Positions 22,211 through 33,116 of a DNA stretch of 64,000 bases are shown in pieces. Under the pieces are notes generated by a model, which made no database searches, was not told the origin of the DNA, and saw nothing but the letters and a program-made list of their open reading frames with translations. The DNA is from Begonia masoniana (Eukaryota > Streptophyta > Magnoliopsida > Cucurbitales > Begoniaceae): contig CM039503.1 of assembly GCA_022432975.1 (NCBI GenBank), positions 51,873,259 through 51,937,258 on the forward strand, written 5' to 3'. The position numbers and the translations under genes were made by a program. The first letter of the stretch is position 1, and the number at the start of each line of letters is the position of its first letter.

Positions 22211-25200
22211 TTGCTGGCTGATAAGCCATATAGCGTCATGTTACCGTCGGGAAAGTCCTTACATTCAGAACAGGTAGTGAAGGGTGATATTGTGTCAGTA
22301 GGAGACAAGAAGTTATATATGGAATTGATCATAATCAACATGAAAGGGTACGAAGTTATTTTGGGGATGGATTGGCTATTCAGACACTACGCCACAATTA
22401 GTTGTAGGTCTGGACTAGTGAAATTTCGACCCCCAAATGGAGATCGGTATTCCTTCCAAGCTGTTCCAAAAGCAAGTAAGATGCCGGTTATATCTTCGTT
22501 GGTAGCCTAACGATTGTTAAGAAATGAATGTATGGGTTTTCTAGCCAGCATAATAGACGTACGAGGGAAGGACGAGCTAAATCTCTAAGACATTCCTATG
22601 GTTCGAGAGTTTCCTGAAGTATTCTTGGACGACCTGCTAGGGTTACCGCTTGATAGGGAAAATCGAGTTTGTAATCGATACTTACCCTGCAGCCTCACCA
22701 GTGTCTAAGAATCCTTATCGTATGGCACCCGTTGAACTGAAGAAGCTAAAAACTCAATTACAGGAGTTGGTAGACAAGGGTTTCGTGCGCCCTAGTTGTT
22801 CTCCTTGAGGTGCCCCTGTTCTTTTTGTTAAAAAGAAGGACGGGTCTCTCAGAATGTGCATAGACTATAGGGAGTTGAACAAACTGACAATCAAGAATAA
22901 ATACCCATTGTCCCGAATTGACAATTTGTTTGACCAACTTCAAGGGGCCAAAGTATTTTCGAAGATTGACCTACGCTCAGGCTACTATCAACTAAAGGTC
23001 AAAGCAGAGGATGTGCCAAAGACAGCGTTCAGAACCCGGTACGGGAATTACGAATTTCTTGTGATGTCCTTTGGACTAACGAACGCACCCACAGCTTTCA
23101 TGGACTTGATGAACTGTGTATTTCGGGAGTATTTGGACAAGTTCGTGATTGTATTTATTGATGACATTCTGATTTATTCTCAAACTAAGGACGAACATGC
23201 AGAACACCTGAAGATTGTTTTGGCAACCCTAAAGCAGCAACAATTATATGTCAAATTCTCTAAGTGCGAGTTTTGGCTTGATAGAGTCAACTTTTTGGGT
23301 CACGTCATCTCTGCAAAAGGCATTTCTGTTGATCCAGTTAAAATTCAAACAGTGAAGGATTGGCCACAACCGAGGAATGCCAGTGAAGTTCGTAGTTTTC
23401 TTGATCTAACAGGCTATTACAGAAAGTTTATCAAGGAATTTTTGTTGATAGCCAAGCCTCTAACAGGTTTAACAAAGAAAGACATCAAGTACTCATGGTC
23501 AGAAGCTTGTGAGAAGAGCTTCCAGACGCTGAAAATGAAGTTAACGACAACACATTTATTGACACTCCCAGTAGAAGATGGAAAATTCAATGTTCATTAT
23601 GACGCATCTAAGGTTGGACTAGGGTGTGTGTTGATGCAAGAGGGAAAGGTCGTAGCGTATGCTTTCAGGCAACTAAAAAGTTACGAGCAGAATTATCCCA
23701 CTCACGATTTGGAGTTAGCCGCTGTGGTTTTTGCCCTGAAGATTTGGAGGCACTACCTGTACGGACAATAGTGCGAGGTGTTTTCGGACCACAAAAGTCT
23801 AAAATATCTCTTTACTCAAAAGAAATTAAACATGAGGCAAAGACGTTGGCTTGAGTTTGTTAAAGATTATGATTTTGAAATTAAGTATCACCCTGGTAAG
23901 GCCAATGCGGTTACCGACGCATTAAGCAACATGTCGACGACAATGCAGCCCACGAAGTTAGCTATGTCAGCACCTTTGAAGGTGGAAGTTCAAAAATTTG
24001 ACTTGGAGATAATTCCTGAGTTGTCAGCCTTACTTTCGGATTTGACCATCCGACCAACCATTTTGGATAGAATTAAGGAGGCCCAACAGAATGATTCAAG
24101 GGAAAAAGATAACATCATGAGAAAATTGGCGGATGAATCTTCTGAGTTCAGCCTTTCGGTGGATGGTATTCTGAAATTTAGAGACCTATGGTATGACCTG
24201 AAAGATGAGGAGTTACGAAAATTGGTTTTGGCTGAAGCACACTCATCTTCCTTCTCAGTGCATCCAGGCAATAACAAGATGTACCGAGACTTAAAGTTGC
24301 TTTATTGGTGGCCAAATCTGAAGAGGGATGTTGCCAAGTATGTAGAGCCATGTATGGTATGCCAGCAAGTTAAGGCAGAACATCAACGACCGGGAGATAC
24401 TCTTCAACCTTTACCGATTCCCGAATGGAAGTAGGAAAACATCGCCATGGACTTTGTGGTGGGATTACCAAAGACAACTAAAGGTCATGATAGTATTTGG
24501 GTCATTGTTGACAGATTGATGAAATCAACTCACTTCCTACCAGTAAAGATGACCTATTCGATGGACCAGTTTGCAAACTTGTATGTCCAGGAGATCATTA
24601 GGTTACACGGGATTCTTGTATCGATTGTCTCTGGCAGAGATCCCAGATTTACCTCATGATTTTGGAAAAGTCTACAAGGCTCGATGGGTACAAAGTTAAC
24701 TTTTAGCACGACATTCCTCCCTCAGACCGATGGTCAATCGGAGCAGACTATTCAGATACTTGAGGATATGTTGAGAGCGTGCGTGCGTGCTCGAGTTTCA
24801 GGCATCATGGAGCCGATACCTGTCATTAGTTGAGTTTTCCTATAACAATAGTTACTAATCGACCATTGGTATGGCTCCGTATGAGGTGCTTTACGACAGA
24901 AGGTGTAGATCACCCTTGTACTGGGACGAGGTCGGTGAAGCCAAGCTTGTAGGTCCTGAGTTACTACAGCAAATGTCTGAGAAGATTTCTATTATTAGAC
25001 AAAAGATGGAAACCACTCAAAGTCGGCAAAAGAGTTATGCGGACAGAAGAAGAAGAGATTTGGAGTTCGCTATCGGAGATGAAGTTTTCCTGAAGATCTC
25101 ACCGTTCAAAGGAGTTATGCAGTTTGGAAAGAAAGGAAAGCTTAATCCGTGGTTCGTTGGACCTTTTCCTATTTTGGCAAGGATTGGAGGTACGGCTTAC

Positions 25201-25500
25201 AGGATGCAGCTACCTTCATCTATGGATGGGGTCCACAATGTTTTCTACATATCGTTGTTAAGGAAGTGCATACATGATCCAACACATGTGGTTGAGCCGG
25301 TGAATATCGAGATCCAACCGACCTTGACATATGAGGAGAAGCCGGTGTAGATTTTGGGGTCTACAGTTAAGATCCTGCGTAACAAAGAGATCCCATTGGT
25401 GAAAATTTTATGGAGGAATCACAATATTGAGGAAGCCACGTGGGAGCGACAATAGGACATGATGGACAGGTATCCAGAGTTGTTCAGGTACACAAATTTT
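22211..25500 (+). pseudogene. Tekay pol: PR-RT-RH-INT-chromodomain, multiple stops
   Basis: Aspartic-protease C-half (VILGMDWLFRHYA), RT from about 22,600 with [21 protein letters not shown] and catalytic FIDD at 23,154-23,165, RNase H with [17 protein letters not shown] and [10 protein letters not shown], integrase HHCC zinc region ([11 protein letters not shown] ... CMVC), core domain MDFVVGLPKT, and a chromodomain-like end (VLWRNHNIEEATWE in outline). Stops near 22,508, 22,808, 23,770, 24,432, 24,658 and 25,348 plus shifts near 22,670 and 24,720 disable it. The domain order RT-RH-INT with a chromodomain identifies a chromovirus. Confidence 0.93.
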
Positions 25501-25515
25501 GAGGACAAAATTTTA

Positions 25516-25531
25516 AATAAGGAGGGTATGA
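25516..25531 (+). promoter_or_regulatory. Tekay polypurine tract
   Basis: AATAAGGAGGGTATGA directly before the LTR start TGTAACACCC at 25,532, after the conserved GAGGACAAAATTT text. Confidence 0.8.
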
Positions 25532-26849
25532 TGTAACACCCAAAAATTTTATGTACTCGATTTTTGTGGTTATGTATTCGGAGACGGGTAACGGTGGATT
25601 ATTATGACTTTTAGCGAGCGGGAAGTTTTATTGGGACCATAAGGAATTATGGGAAATTTTGGTGGATTATATGTATTTTGGAGAAAACCAAATCATAGGT
25701 AAATTAATGGAATTATGTAAATGATTAATAAGAAGGGCATTATGGTAATTTGCTAGCCAAAATTAATTAAAAACCTAAAATCCTCTTATTTCTCCTCATT
25801 CTCTCGAACCCTCTCTCCCTGGCGGCGAACTTCCCCTCTCCCACGATGCTTCCTCCTCCAATCTAACCTCCTACACATCTCCTTCCCCAAGCCACGATTT
25901 CTCCTGCATCCTCTTCAACATTCAAAGCTTAAGGTAAGCTTTAAATGCTTTGTTACGATAGTTTTGATTTTAGGGGTTATACTTCGTTAGAATTTTTGGA
26001 TTTAGGATTGAGATTTATTGGGTTTAAGTTAGAAAACGATGGTGTTGCGTTTTAATGCTCATTGATGATATATTTATTGCTAATGAAGTTGTTGGATGAG
26101 TTATAGAATTTTGGTGGTTGGGAGGAGTAAATGTTATTAATGATAAATTAGTTTTGTTTATGCACACCAAGTGTTCGATAAAATGCCCAAATGAGTTGAG
26201 TTGAATTTCTAGGAAATTTCCTTAGCTAGGACTTTGCTACTTTTGAGTTTAGATTACTTAGGATTGATTTTCAACATCGGAATATGAAATGTCTTAGGTG
26301 AAGAGAGCTTAAAGTGAAGGCACGACATTGCTAAAGGACCCAGGTAAGTGGCTGTGTTTGGACTTCCGGCCGCTAAGGCCCTACATCACGAGGATACGAG
26401 GTTGATTTGTTTGAGTTATTGTTGATGATTATGAATCGTTGTGTGCTATGATATGGAGAATGGAATAGAGTGAGGTCATGATTCATGATGTGTAGCTCGT
26501 CACGTATAGCATGTTGTCTTTGAGTGAATTCATGTCCATGCATCATGATTCTTCAAAGCATACAAAAATAATTTATGTGAATGTTTTATATGTTCACGAT
26601 AAGTATATGAAAATTATATGTAAGTATGAATATGTGTGGGACGGGAAATTGACCATGATTATGTTCTCAAGATTTTAGTACGGTTCGTAGATCCTCCCGC
26701 TGGTGGGGGCCGGACTGGCAGGAAGACTCGCGGATCCTCTCGTTGGTGGGGGCCGGTTGATACTGCACGATTAGTTCGCGGATCCTCCCGCTGGTGGGGG
26801 CCGGACTAGTCGTTACCATTATTGTCCGATTGGACCACGATTATGATTC

Positions 26850-27447
26850 CCTCGCCATTTCTCCTCGTGCCCCTCAATTCATACCAGGTAAATGATGAAT
26901 AAGAACGAGATTTCGAACACGAACATGATTTTGGTGAAGTATGCATTCATGAGTATTCATATATTTGTTACACTCCTTACTAAGCATTAGACTTATAGTT
27001 TAAATCTTATGATGTAGGTAACGAATTTGAAGGTGAGGACCTCAAACCTAACGACGAAGTCTAAGTCGAGTTGCTGGATGGTGCTCATGGCGGAGTTTTG
27101 TGGCTGGGCGGCGATTTGACCCGAGGGTAGGAAAATAGGTAGAAAAAGCCTCGCCATTTCTCCTCGTGCCCCTCAATTCATACCAGGTAAATGATGAATA
27201 AGAACGAGATTTCGAACACGAACATGATTTTGGTGAAGTATGCATTCATGAGTATTCATATATTTGTTACACTCCTTACTAAGCATTAGACTTATAGTTT
27301 AAACCTTATGATGTAGGTAACGAATTTGAAGGTGAGGACCTCAAACCTAACGACGAAGTCTAAGTCGGGTTGCTGGATAGTGCTCATGGCGGAGTTTTGT
27401 GGCTGGGCGGCGATTTGACCCGAGGGTAGGAAAATAGGTAGAAAAAG
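26850..27447 (+). repeat. 299-bp tandem duplication within the LTR
   Basis: CCTCGCCATTTCTCCTCG begins at 26,850 and again at 27,149; the two copies run to AGGTAGAAAAAG with only a few substitutions (for example AAATCTTATG against AAACCTTATG). The copies are more alike than the paralogous LTRs in this window, so the duplication is young. Confidence 0.95.
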
Positions 27448-27749
27448 ATTTTCATAGGATTTTCATGTGATGACAAATACTAGGATGGTTGACAGTTTTC
27501 CTTTTTATGATTTTAAGACGAATTTATGACTAAGGAATTTTTACCCGTTTTGTCTTCTGCTACGGTCTAAATGTTTTGTTCTTCTATGATTTTCAACGAT
27601 GGATGGTTTAGGGATTTAAAGTTTCTCGTTTGAATGGTTTAAATCGAGTTTTGGTTGAAGGATTTAGGAGAAGTTGTGATTTATGCTGTTTTATGTTTTA
27701 GACAAGGGAGGAGGATTTATGCAGGAGGAAGTTTTCAGCCAGAGAGGGT

Positions 27750-27985
27750 GCCGATCGATCGGCCAAAGAGGCGATCGATCGGCACAACATTGTTTGACGA
27801 AAATGAAGAAACTGAGAGGATGCCGATCGATCGGCTGAAGTGGCGATCGACCGGCAGTTGGTGTCTTTGGATTTTCATGACCAGGGAGCCAGCCGAACGA
27901 TCGGCTATTTTTGCCGATCGATCGGCTATGCAAATTTTGAGTAGGGCGAACGATCGGCTATTTTGGCCGATCGATCGCCCCTTTT
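27750..27985. repeat. Cluster of CGATCGATCGGC palindromes
   Basis: GCCGATCGATCGGC and close variants (GCGATCGATCGGC, GAACGATCGGC, GCGATCGACCGGC) occur about eight times in 235 bp. Equivalent but different clusters lie in the same relative place of two other LTRs (8,157-8,185 and 20,577-20,692). Confidence 0.9.
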
Positions 27986-28254
27986 TATTTTCCATCCTTG
28001 TCCCTCTTCTTTTCCCATAAGCTGAGCATGCCTTTTTCCAGATTTTCCCTTCAAAATTTTATTTATGTTTTAAGTTGTTTTCAAGGGACCAAAATGTGTT
28101 TTGTACATTATTCACAATCATTTTAGCAAAATTCTTTTGAGTAGATTTTCCTTTATGTTCTTTTATGTTTTAAAAAAAAATATGAGTCAAGAATAAGAAC
28201 ACGAACACGATTACGTAAGTCACGGTCCGTTGGGTTTCGGGTCGTGACACAATG

Positions 28255-30420
28255 AGACATTCGTTGAACCGAAAATAATATCATCGACATAGATCTGCAC
28301 AATGAGTATGTCTTTGTCCTTTTGCATGGTAAATAGAGTTGAACCGGTTTTACCCTTTTTGAACTTCTTTTACTCAAGAAAATTCTTCAATCTATCATAC
28401 CAAGCTCTAGGAGCTTGCTTAAGTCCATATAGAGCTTTCTTGAGCTTGAACACATAATCAAGCTTATCATAAGCTTTGAAACCAACGGGTTGCTCTACAT
28501 AAACTTCTTCCATGATATATCTATTTAGAAAAGCACTATTTACATTCATTTGAAAGAGTGTAAAGTTCTTGTAGTAAGCAAAGGCTAAGAGCATCCTAAT
28601 TGACTCTAAGCGAGCTACTGGAGAAAAGATTTCCCCAAAATCTATCCCTTCTTTTTAACTGTACCCCTTGGCAACCAATCTAGCCTTATTTCTAACAACC
28701 ATCCCATTTTCATCCAATTTATTCTTAAAAACCTATTTAGTTCATATAATTAAATGATCTTTAGGCCGAGGAACAGGTTCCCATACATTTTTCCTTTCAA
28801 ATTGATTAAGCTCTTCTTGCATGGCTACTATCCAATTTTCATCTAACTTGGCTTCTTCAAATTTCTTAGGTTCTATTTGAGAGATGAATGCAACATTAGC
28901 ACAAAAATTCCTAAGAGAGGCTCTAGTTTTGACTCCTAGGGAAGGATCACCTAGAACTTCATATAAGGGATGATTTTTGACAAATTTTCAATCTCTAGAA
29001 AGAGCATCATTTTCATCCTTGATTAGAACAATTTCTAGAGATTTTGAAGGAGGATCTAGGGAATTTTCTCCTTGAATGGTTTCAGCTTTATCACCGAGAG
29101 AAAGAGAATCTATGTGCATTTCTAAACCATCATCCCTTTATCACCGAGAGAAAGAGAATCTATGTGCATTTCTAGAGAAAAAGAATCTAGAGGAGGAATA
29201 ACCAACGAAGATTCCAATGTCCGTTTTAGAATCGAATTTGGCCAAGTTGTCTTTGGTATTAAGGATGAAGCACTTACAACCAAAAGTTATAAAATATTTG
29301 ACACTAGGAAACTTGCCGTTCCATAACTCATATGAGGTTTTCTCTAAAATTGGTCTTATAGAGACCTGGTTTAGCACATAGCAAGCTATGAAAACAGCTT
29401 CTGCCCAAAAATATTTTGGAAGAGAGTTCTCATTGAGTATGGTCCGAGCAAGCTCTTGAAGAGACCTATTTTTCCTCTCAACAACACCATCTTGTTGAGG
29501 GGTCCTAGGAGATGAGAAATTGTGCTCAATTTCATGTTTGAGACACAAGAGTTCAAATCGCTCATTCTCAAATTCTCCACCATGATCACTACGAAGAGCT
29601 ACAATGGTGAGATCCTTTTCATTTTGAACTCTTTTCCTAAAGATAGAAAAGATGTCGAATGTTTCATCCTTTGACTTTAGGAAGAACACCCATGTGTACC
29701 TAGAGAAGTCATCTACTATAACATAGACATAGAGTTTTCCTCCTAGACTGGTCAAATTAGAAGAACCAAAAAAAGTCCATGTGAAGTAGTTGTAGGGGCT
29801 TGGATGTAGAGATTGCATTCTTTGATGCGAAGGAACTTTTGATTTGCTTGCCCATTTGGCATGCTTCACAAACTTTATCCTTCTCAAAGGATATTTTTGA
29901 AATCCCTCTAACTAGATTAGTATTAGTGATTTTAGCTAAGGTATCCATACCTACGTATCCTAATCTTCTATGTCAAGTCCAACTATCAACCAACAGATTC
30001 ACAGCAAGACATTTCTCATCAAAGCATTCAGTATTATCTAAATCAATTGTGTATACGTTTTCTCTTCTATAACCTTTAAACAGCACTTTACTAGATGAGC
30101 TATCCTTAATTATGCATAAATTTGATTTAAAAGTCACTTTATATCCTTTATCATACAATTGACTAATACTAAGTAAATTATGCTTTAACCCTTCTACTAA
30201 CAACACATTTTCAATAATAGGGTTAGAGCTATTACCTATATTACCGATACCAATAATTTTTTCTTTTTGATTCCCGCCAAAAGTGACGTTTTCTTTCTTC
30301 TTGTTGACATAGGCAAACTTTGTTGAGTCTCCCGTCATATGCCTTGAGTATCCGCTATCAAAGTACCATTGATTTTTCAAGGGAGAGCTCTCTACCTACA
30401 AAAAAAGATAATCAAGTAGT
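28255..30420 (-). pseudogene. Sirevirus pol: protease, integrase, RT 5' part
   Basis: Minus strand from about 30,380: protease with WYFDSGYSRHMTG (the usual Cys after DSG is Tyr), GAG-pre-integrase region, integrase core with DGVVERKNRSLQELA around 29,450-29,500, then RT with LYGLKQAPRAWY near 28,420 and YVDD at 28,280-28,291. RT is cut at 28,250 by the Tekay element. A 53-bp local duplication (about 29,089-29,180) and several stops, for example near 28,650 and 28,735, break the frame. Confidence 0.92.
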
Positions 30421-31029
30421 TCTTTTTGGTACCCAAATCTTTTGGGTCCTAGTGTTATGTTTGGTTCCTTTAGGAACCCATTGTAACTTGCCACTCGATT
30501 TATTTTTACTCAGTTTAAAGGGACATTCATAAGATTTATGTCCTACTTCATTACATGCATAACAAGTAGAAAATCTAATAAAGAAATTCATATAAACTTT
30601 CTTTTTATTTTAGATTTTTCATAACCTAACCCCGCCTTGTCAAATGTCACTATTTAGCTTCCTAGCAACATATTCAAATTCTTGCTCCCATTAGTAAACT
30701 TAATAACAATGTCATTCAGCTTCTCATTTTTACTCTTAAGTTCACTAATTTCCTTTTCATGCAAGTTAGTCTCATTAGCATGCTTTTCAATTAAACTTAC
30801 ATTTTCCTTTCTTAATATATTGTACTTAGTCTTTAACATGCCAAATTATTTTACTAAGTCATTAAATGCATTAATTAAATCACAATCATCATTATCACTT
30901 TCACTGGAAGTATCACATACCTCATTCTCCTTGGCCATGAAGCAAAAGTTGGCCACTTCCTCGTCTTTGAAGGAGGTGTCACTTTCACTATCATCTCATG
31001 TACCTTTCATGGCCATCTTCTTGAATCGG

Positions 31030-31963
31030 TACCATTCTTAGCTTGAGGACATTCAGCCTTGATGTGTCCCGGCTTCCCGCACTCAAAATAGGTGATCTCC
31101 TTATCCTTTTGAGGCTTGTCTCCCTTTGAGAATCTCCTACCTTAAATCCTTTTCTGTTGGAGGAATTTGCTGAATTTTCTCGTTATAAATGCAATCTCCT
31201 TGTCATCCTCTTCCTGTTCAGACTCTTCGGGTTTCCCTGATGAGGCCTTGAGGGCAATGTGTTTTCTCTTGGAGACTTCCTTTTCTTTGAGATTTTCCTT
31301 CTCATTGGCTCTCATTGTTATCTCATGCGTCATGAGAGAGCCTATAAGTTCTTCCAGCTTGAGGACTTTGAGATCCCTAGCTTCTTGAATAGCTGTCACA
31401 TTGGGTTACCATCCTCTTGGTAGACACCTAAGAATCTTTCTTACCAGTTCTTCATTTGGATACGTTCTACCAAGTACTTTCAAACTATTAGTAATGTTAG
31501 TAAAACGAGTAAACATTGAACTAATAGATTCATCCTTTTTCATAGAGAATAATTCATATTCGTGCACCAACATACTCATTTTACTTTCCTTTACTTGATT
31601 TGTTCCTTCATGAGTTATTTCTAGTAAACGCCAAATCTCAAAAGCACTATCACACCCTTCTACCCTATTAAATTCATCTCTATTTAAGGCACAATACAAG
31701 GTATTTATTGCTTTGGCATTTAAACTTAGATTACGTTTATCCAAATCATCTAATTCATTTACCAGCTTTGAAACACTTACACCATTTTCGGTTTTCATAG
31801 CTTTAAATGGACCATTTTTAATAATACTCCATAATTCATAGTCTATTGCTTGAATAAAAATTCTCATCTTAGCTTTTCAATATACATAGTCATTACCATA
31901 AAAAAGAGGTGGCCTAGAAGTGGATTGTCCCTTTACGTGTGAAGTGTTTTTGTTGAATGCCAT
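31030..31963 (-). pseudogene. Sirevirus gag, disabled
   Basis: Start MAFNKN at 31,963, 58 bases inside the primer site. The UBN2-type gag domain (31,406-31,867; ELWSIIKNGP, FEIWRLLEITHEGT) is followed by a lysine/glutamate-rich C-part (31,142-31,399) and a zinc knuckle FECGKPGHIKAEC near 31,050-31,090 whose first Cys appears to be Tyr. A TGA near 31,880 and frame breaks near 31,400 and 31,145 stop translation. Confidence 0.85.
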
Positions 31964-32020
31964 TGTAAATATATCATAATAATTTTTCCTAACTCATAAA
32001 TATGACAATATTCAACCAAA

Positions 32021-32032
32021 CTCTGATACCAA
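32021..32032 (-). other. Sirevirus primer binding site (iMet)
   Basis: Minus-strand TTGGTATCAGAG directly after the LTR end TCCTTCA, complementary to initiator-Met tRNA. Confidence 0.88.
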
Positions 32033-32033
32033 T

Positions 32034-33116
32034 TGAAGGATCGTGATTGTCTAAGAGATGGGGTAAATTAGAAATTTCTTAATCTAATCGCTTTTAGATG
32101 TGCTAATTAGATTTATCTTAGTGTACAATTAATAACAAACACTTAAAAAGAGAGTAAGAGAAAGAGATTGACACCGATATTTTTACGTGGTTCAGCCAAC
32201 CTTGCCTACGTCCACGCTTCAAGGTTTTCCCCTTGAAGATCCTTTTCTTCTCCTCAACGAGATATCTTAATCGAACTTCACGGGCGTCGATCTACTGCCT
32301 TATAACTTTGTATTGAACTTCATGGGCATCAATCCACTGCCTTCAAATTTTACAATGTTGAAAAGTATAGAGCACAAAAACTACACTCTCTCAAAACAAA
32401 ATCTCAAGTTTAGGTATAGAGAGGTGTAGAGAGTTGCAGAGTATTACACACATAAGCTCGTGAGAGTTGAGAGAAAAATCATTCAAGTTGGCAAAAATTG
32501 TTCTCCCAAGCTTCAATCGTCTATTAATACTCGTGTCCGTAATCTGCTTCACATTCGGACGACTCCTTGTTTCTGTACCAGAAAATATGACTGTTGAAGA
32601 ATCCGTACATATAAAACTAGCCGTTGTGGTCTGCAGTCGATATTACTCGCGGTGGAAGACTTCTTCAAAATCTGGTCGACTTGGTTTGGGTCGATATTAA
32701 ATTAGGTAGACTTTATTGTTGCTGAATCGTTCTTGGTCGATATTAAAATCAGTAGACTTTATTGTTGCCGAATCGTTCTTGGTCGACGTTGATTTCGGTA
32801 GACCTCAAACTTCGGTCGACTTTACTTAGTCCAGTTGATATATCTGGCGGATGACTTTCAAATATGCTTTGCCAGCGATCGATGTTCCTTTTGGCAGACG
32901 ACTTCTACTTTTGAATAGCATTAAGAATGCACCAGTCTCAACTAACAACACTTAATTGAAACCGTTAAAAAAACATAATACTCTTTAAAAAAAGAGCATT
33001 CCCAAATAACTGCAATTATTAATATCATCTATTTCTTACAATCATCAATTTATATATTTCACGTTAATCACAATCATCAAAAACATATTGAGACTTAAAC
33101 ATATTTTAAGTTAACA
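32034..33116 (-). repeat. Sirevirus 5' LTR
   Basis: 1,083 bp. Minus-strand start TGTTAACTTAAAATATG at 33,116, end GATTGTCTAAG-complement ... GATCCTTCA at 32,034. It carries a conserved ACGTGGTTCAGCCAACC block near 32,190 and repeated GTCGAC/GGTCGA motifs. Two solo LTRs of the same family lie at 49,268-53,106. Confidence 0.9.

Larger units (their letters stand above)
22206..28249 (+). mobile_element. Tekay-type chromovirus, 5'-truncated, with 3' LTR
   Basis: Protease to chromodomain-like tail (22,211-25,500), polypurine tract and a full 3' LTR are present; the 5' LTR and gag are missing. It interrupts the Sirevirus RT: minus-strand copia sequence stops at 28,250 and resumes at 22,205. The possible right target 5-mer is caatg (28,250-28,254), but with the 5' end lost it cannot be confirmed. 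Confidence 0.88.
25532..28249 (+). repeat. Tekay 3' LTR with internal duplications
   Basis: 2,718 bp, TGTAACACCCAAAAATTTTA to GTCGTGACA. Contains three copies of a GGATCCTC(C/T)CG-TGGTGGGGGCCGG motif at about 26,690-26,810, a 299-bp tandem duplication (26,850-27,447) and a cluster of CGATCGATCGGC palindromes (27,750-27,985). The block CTACATCACGAGGATACGAG at 26,381 matches the other LTRs of the group. Confidence 0.88.
15766..33116 (-). mobile_element. Sirevirus (Copia) retrotransposon, split and decayed
   Basis: Order on the minus strand: 5' LTR (32,034-33,116), initiator-Met primer site, gag, protease, integrase, RT, RNase H, env-like ORF, two polypurine tracts, and the last 66 bp-equivalent of the 3' LTR (15,766-15,831). 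Long LTRs, an env-like ORF after pol and multiple polypurine tracts are Sirevirus hallmarks. It was later split by a solo LTR (18,373-21,250) and by a Tekay element (22,206-28,249); its reading resumes on each far side. Stops and frameshifts occur in every module. The 3' LTR is truncated at a T tract, so no outer target duplication can be read. Confidence 0.9.
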
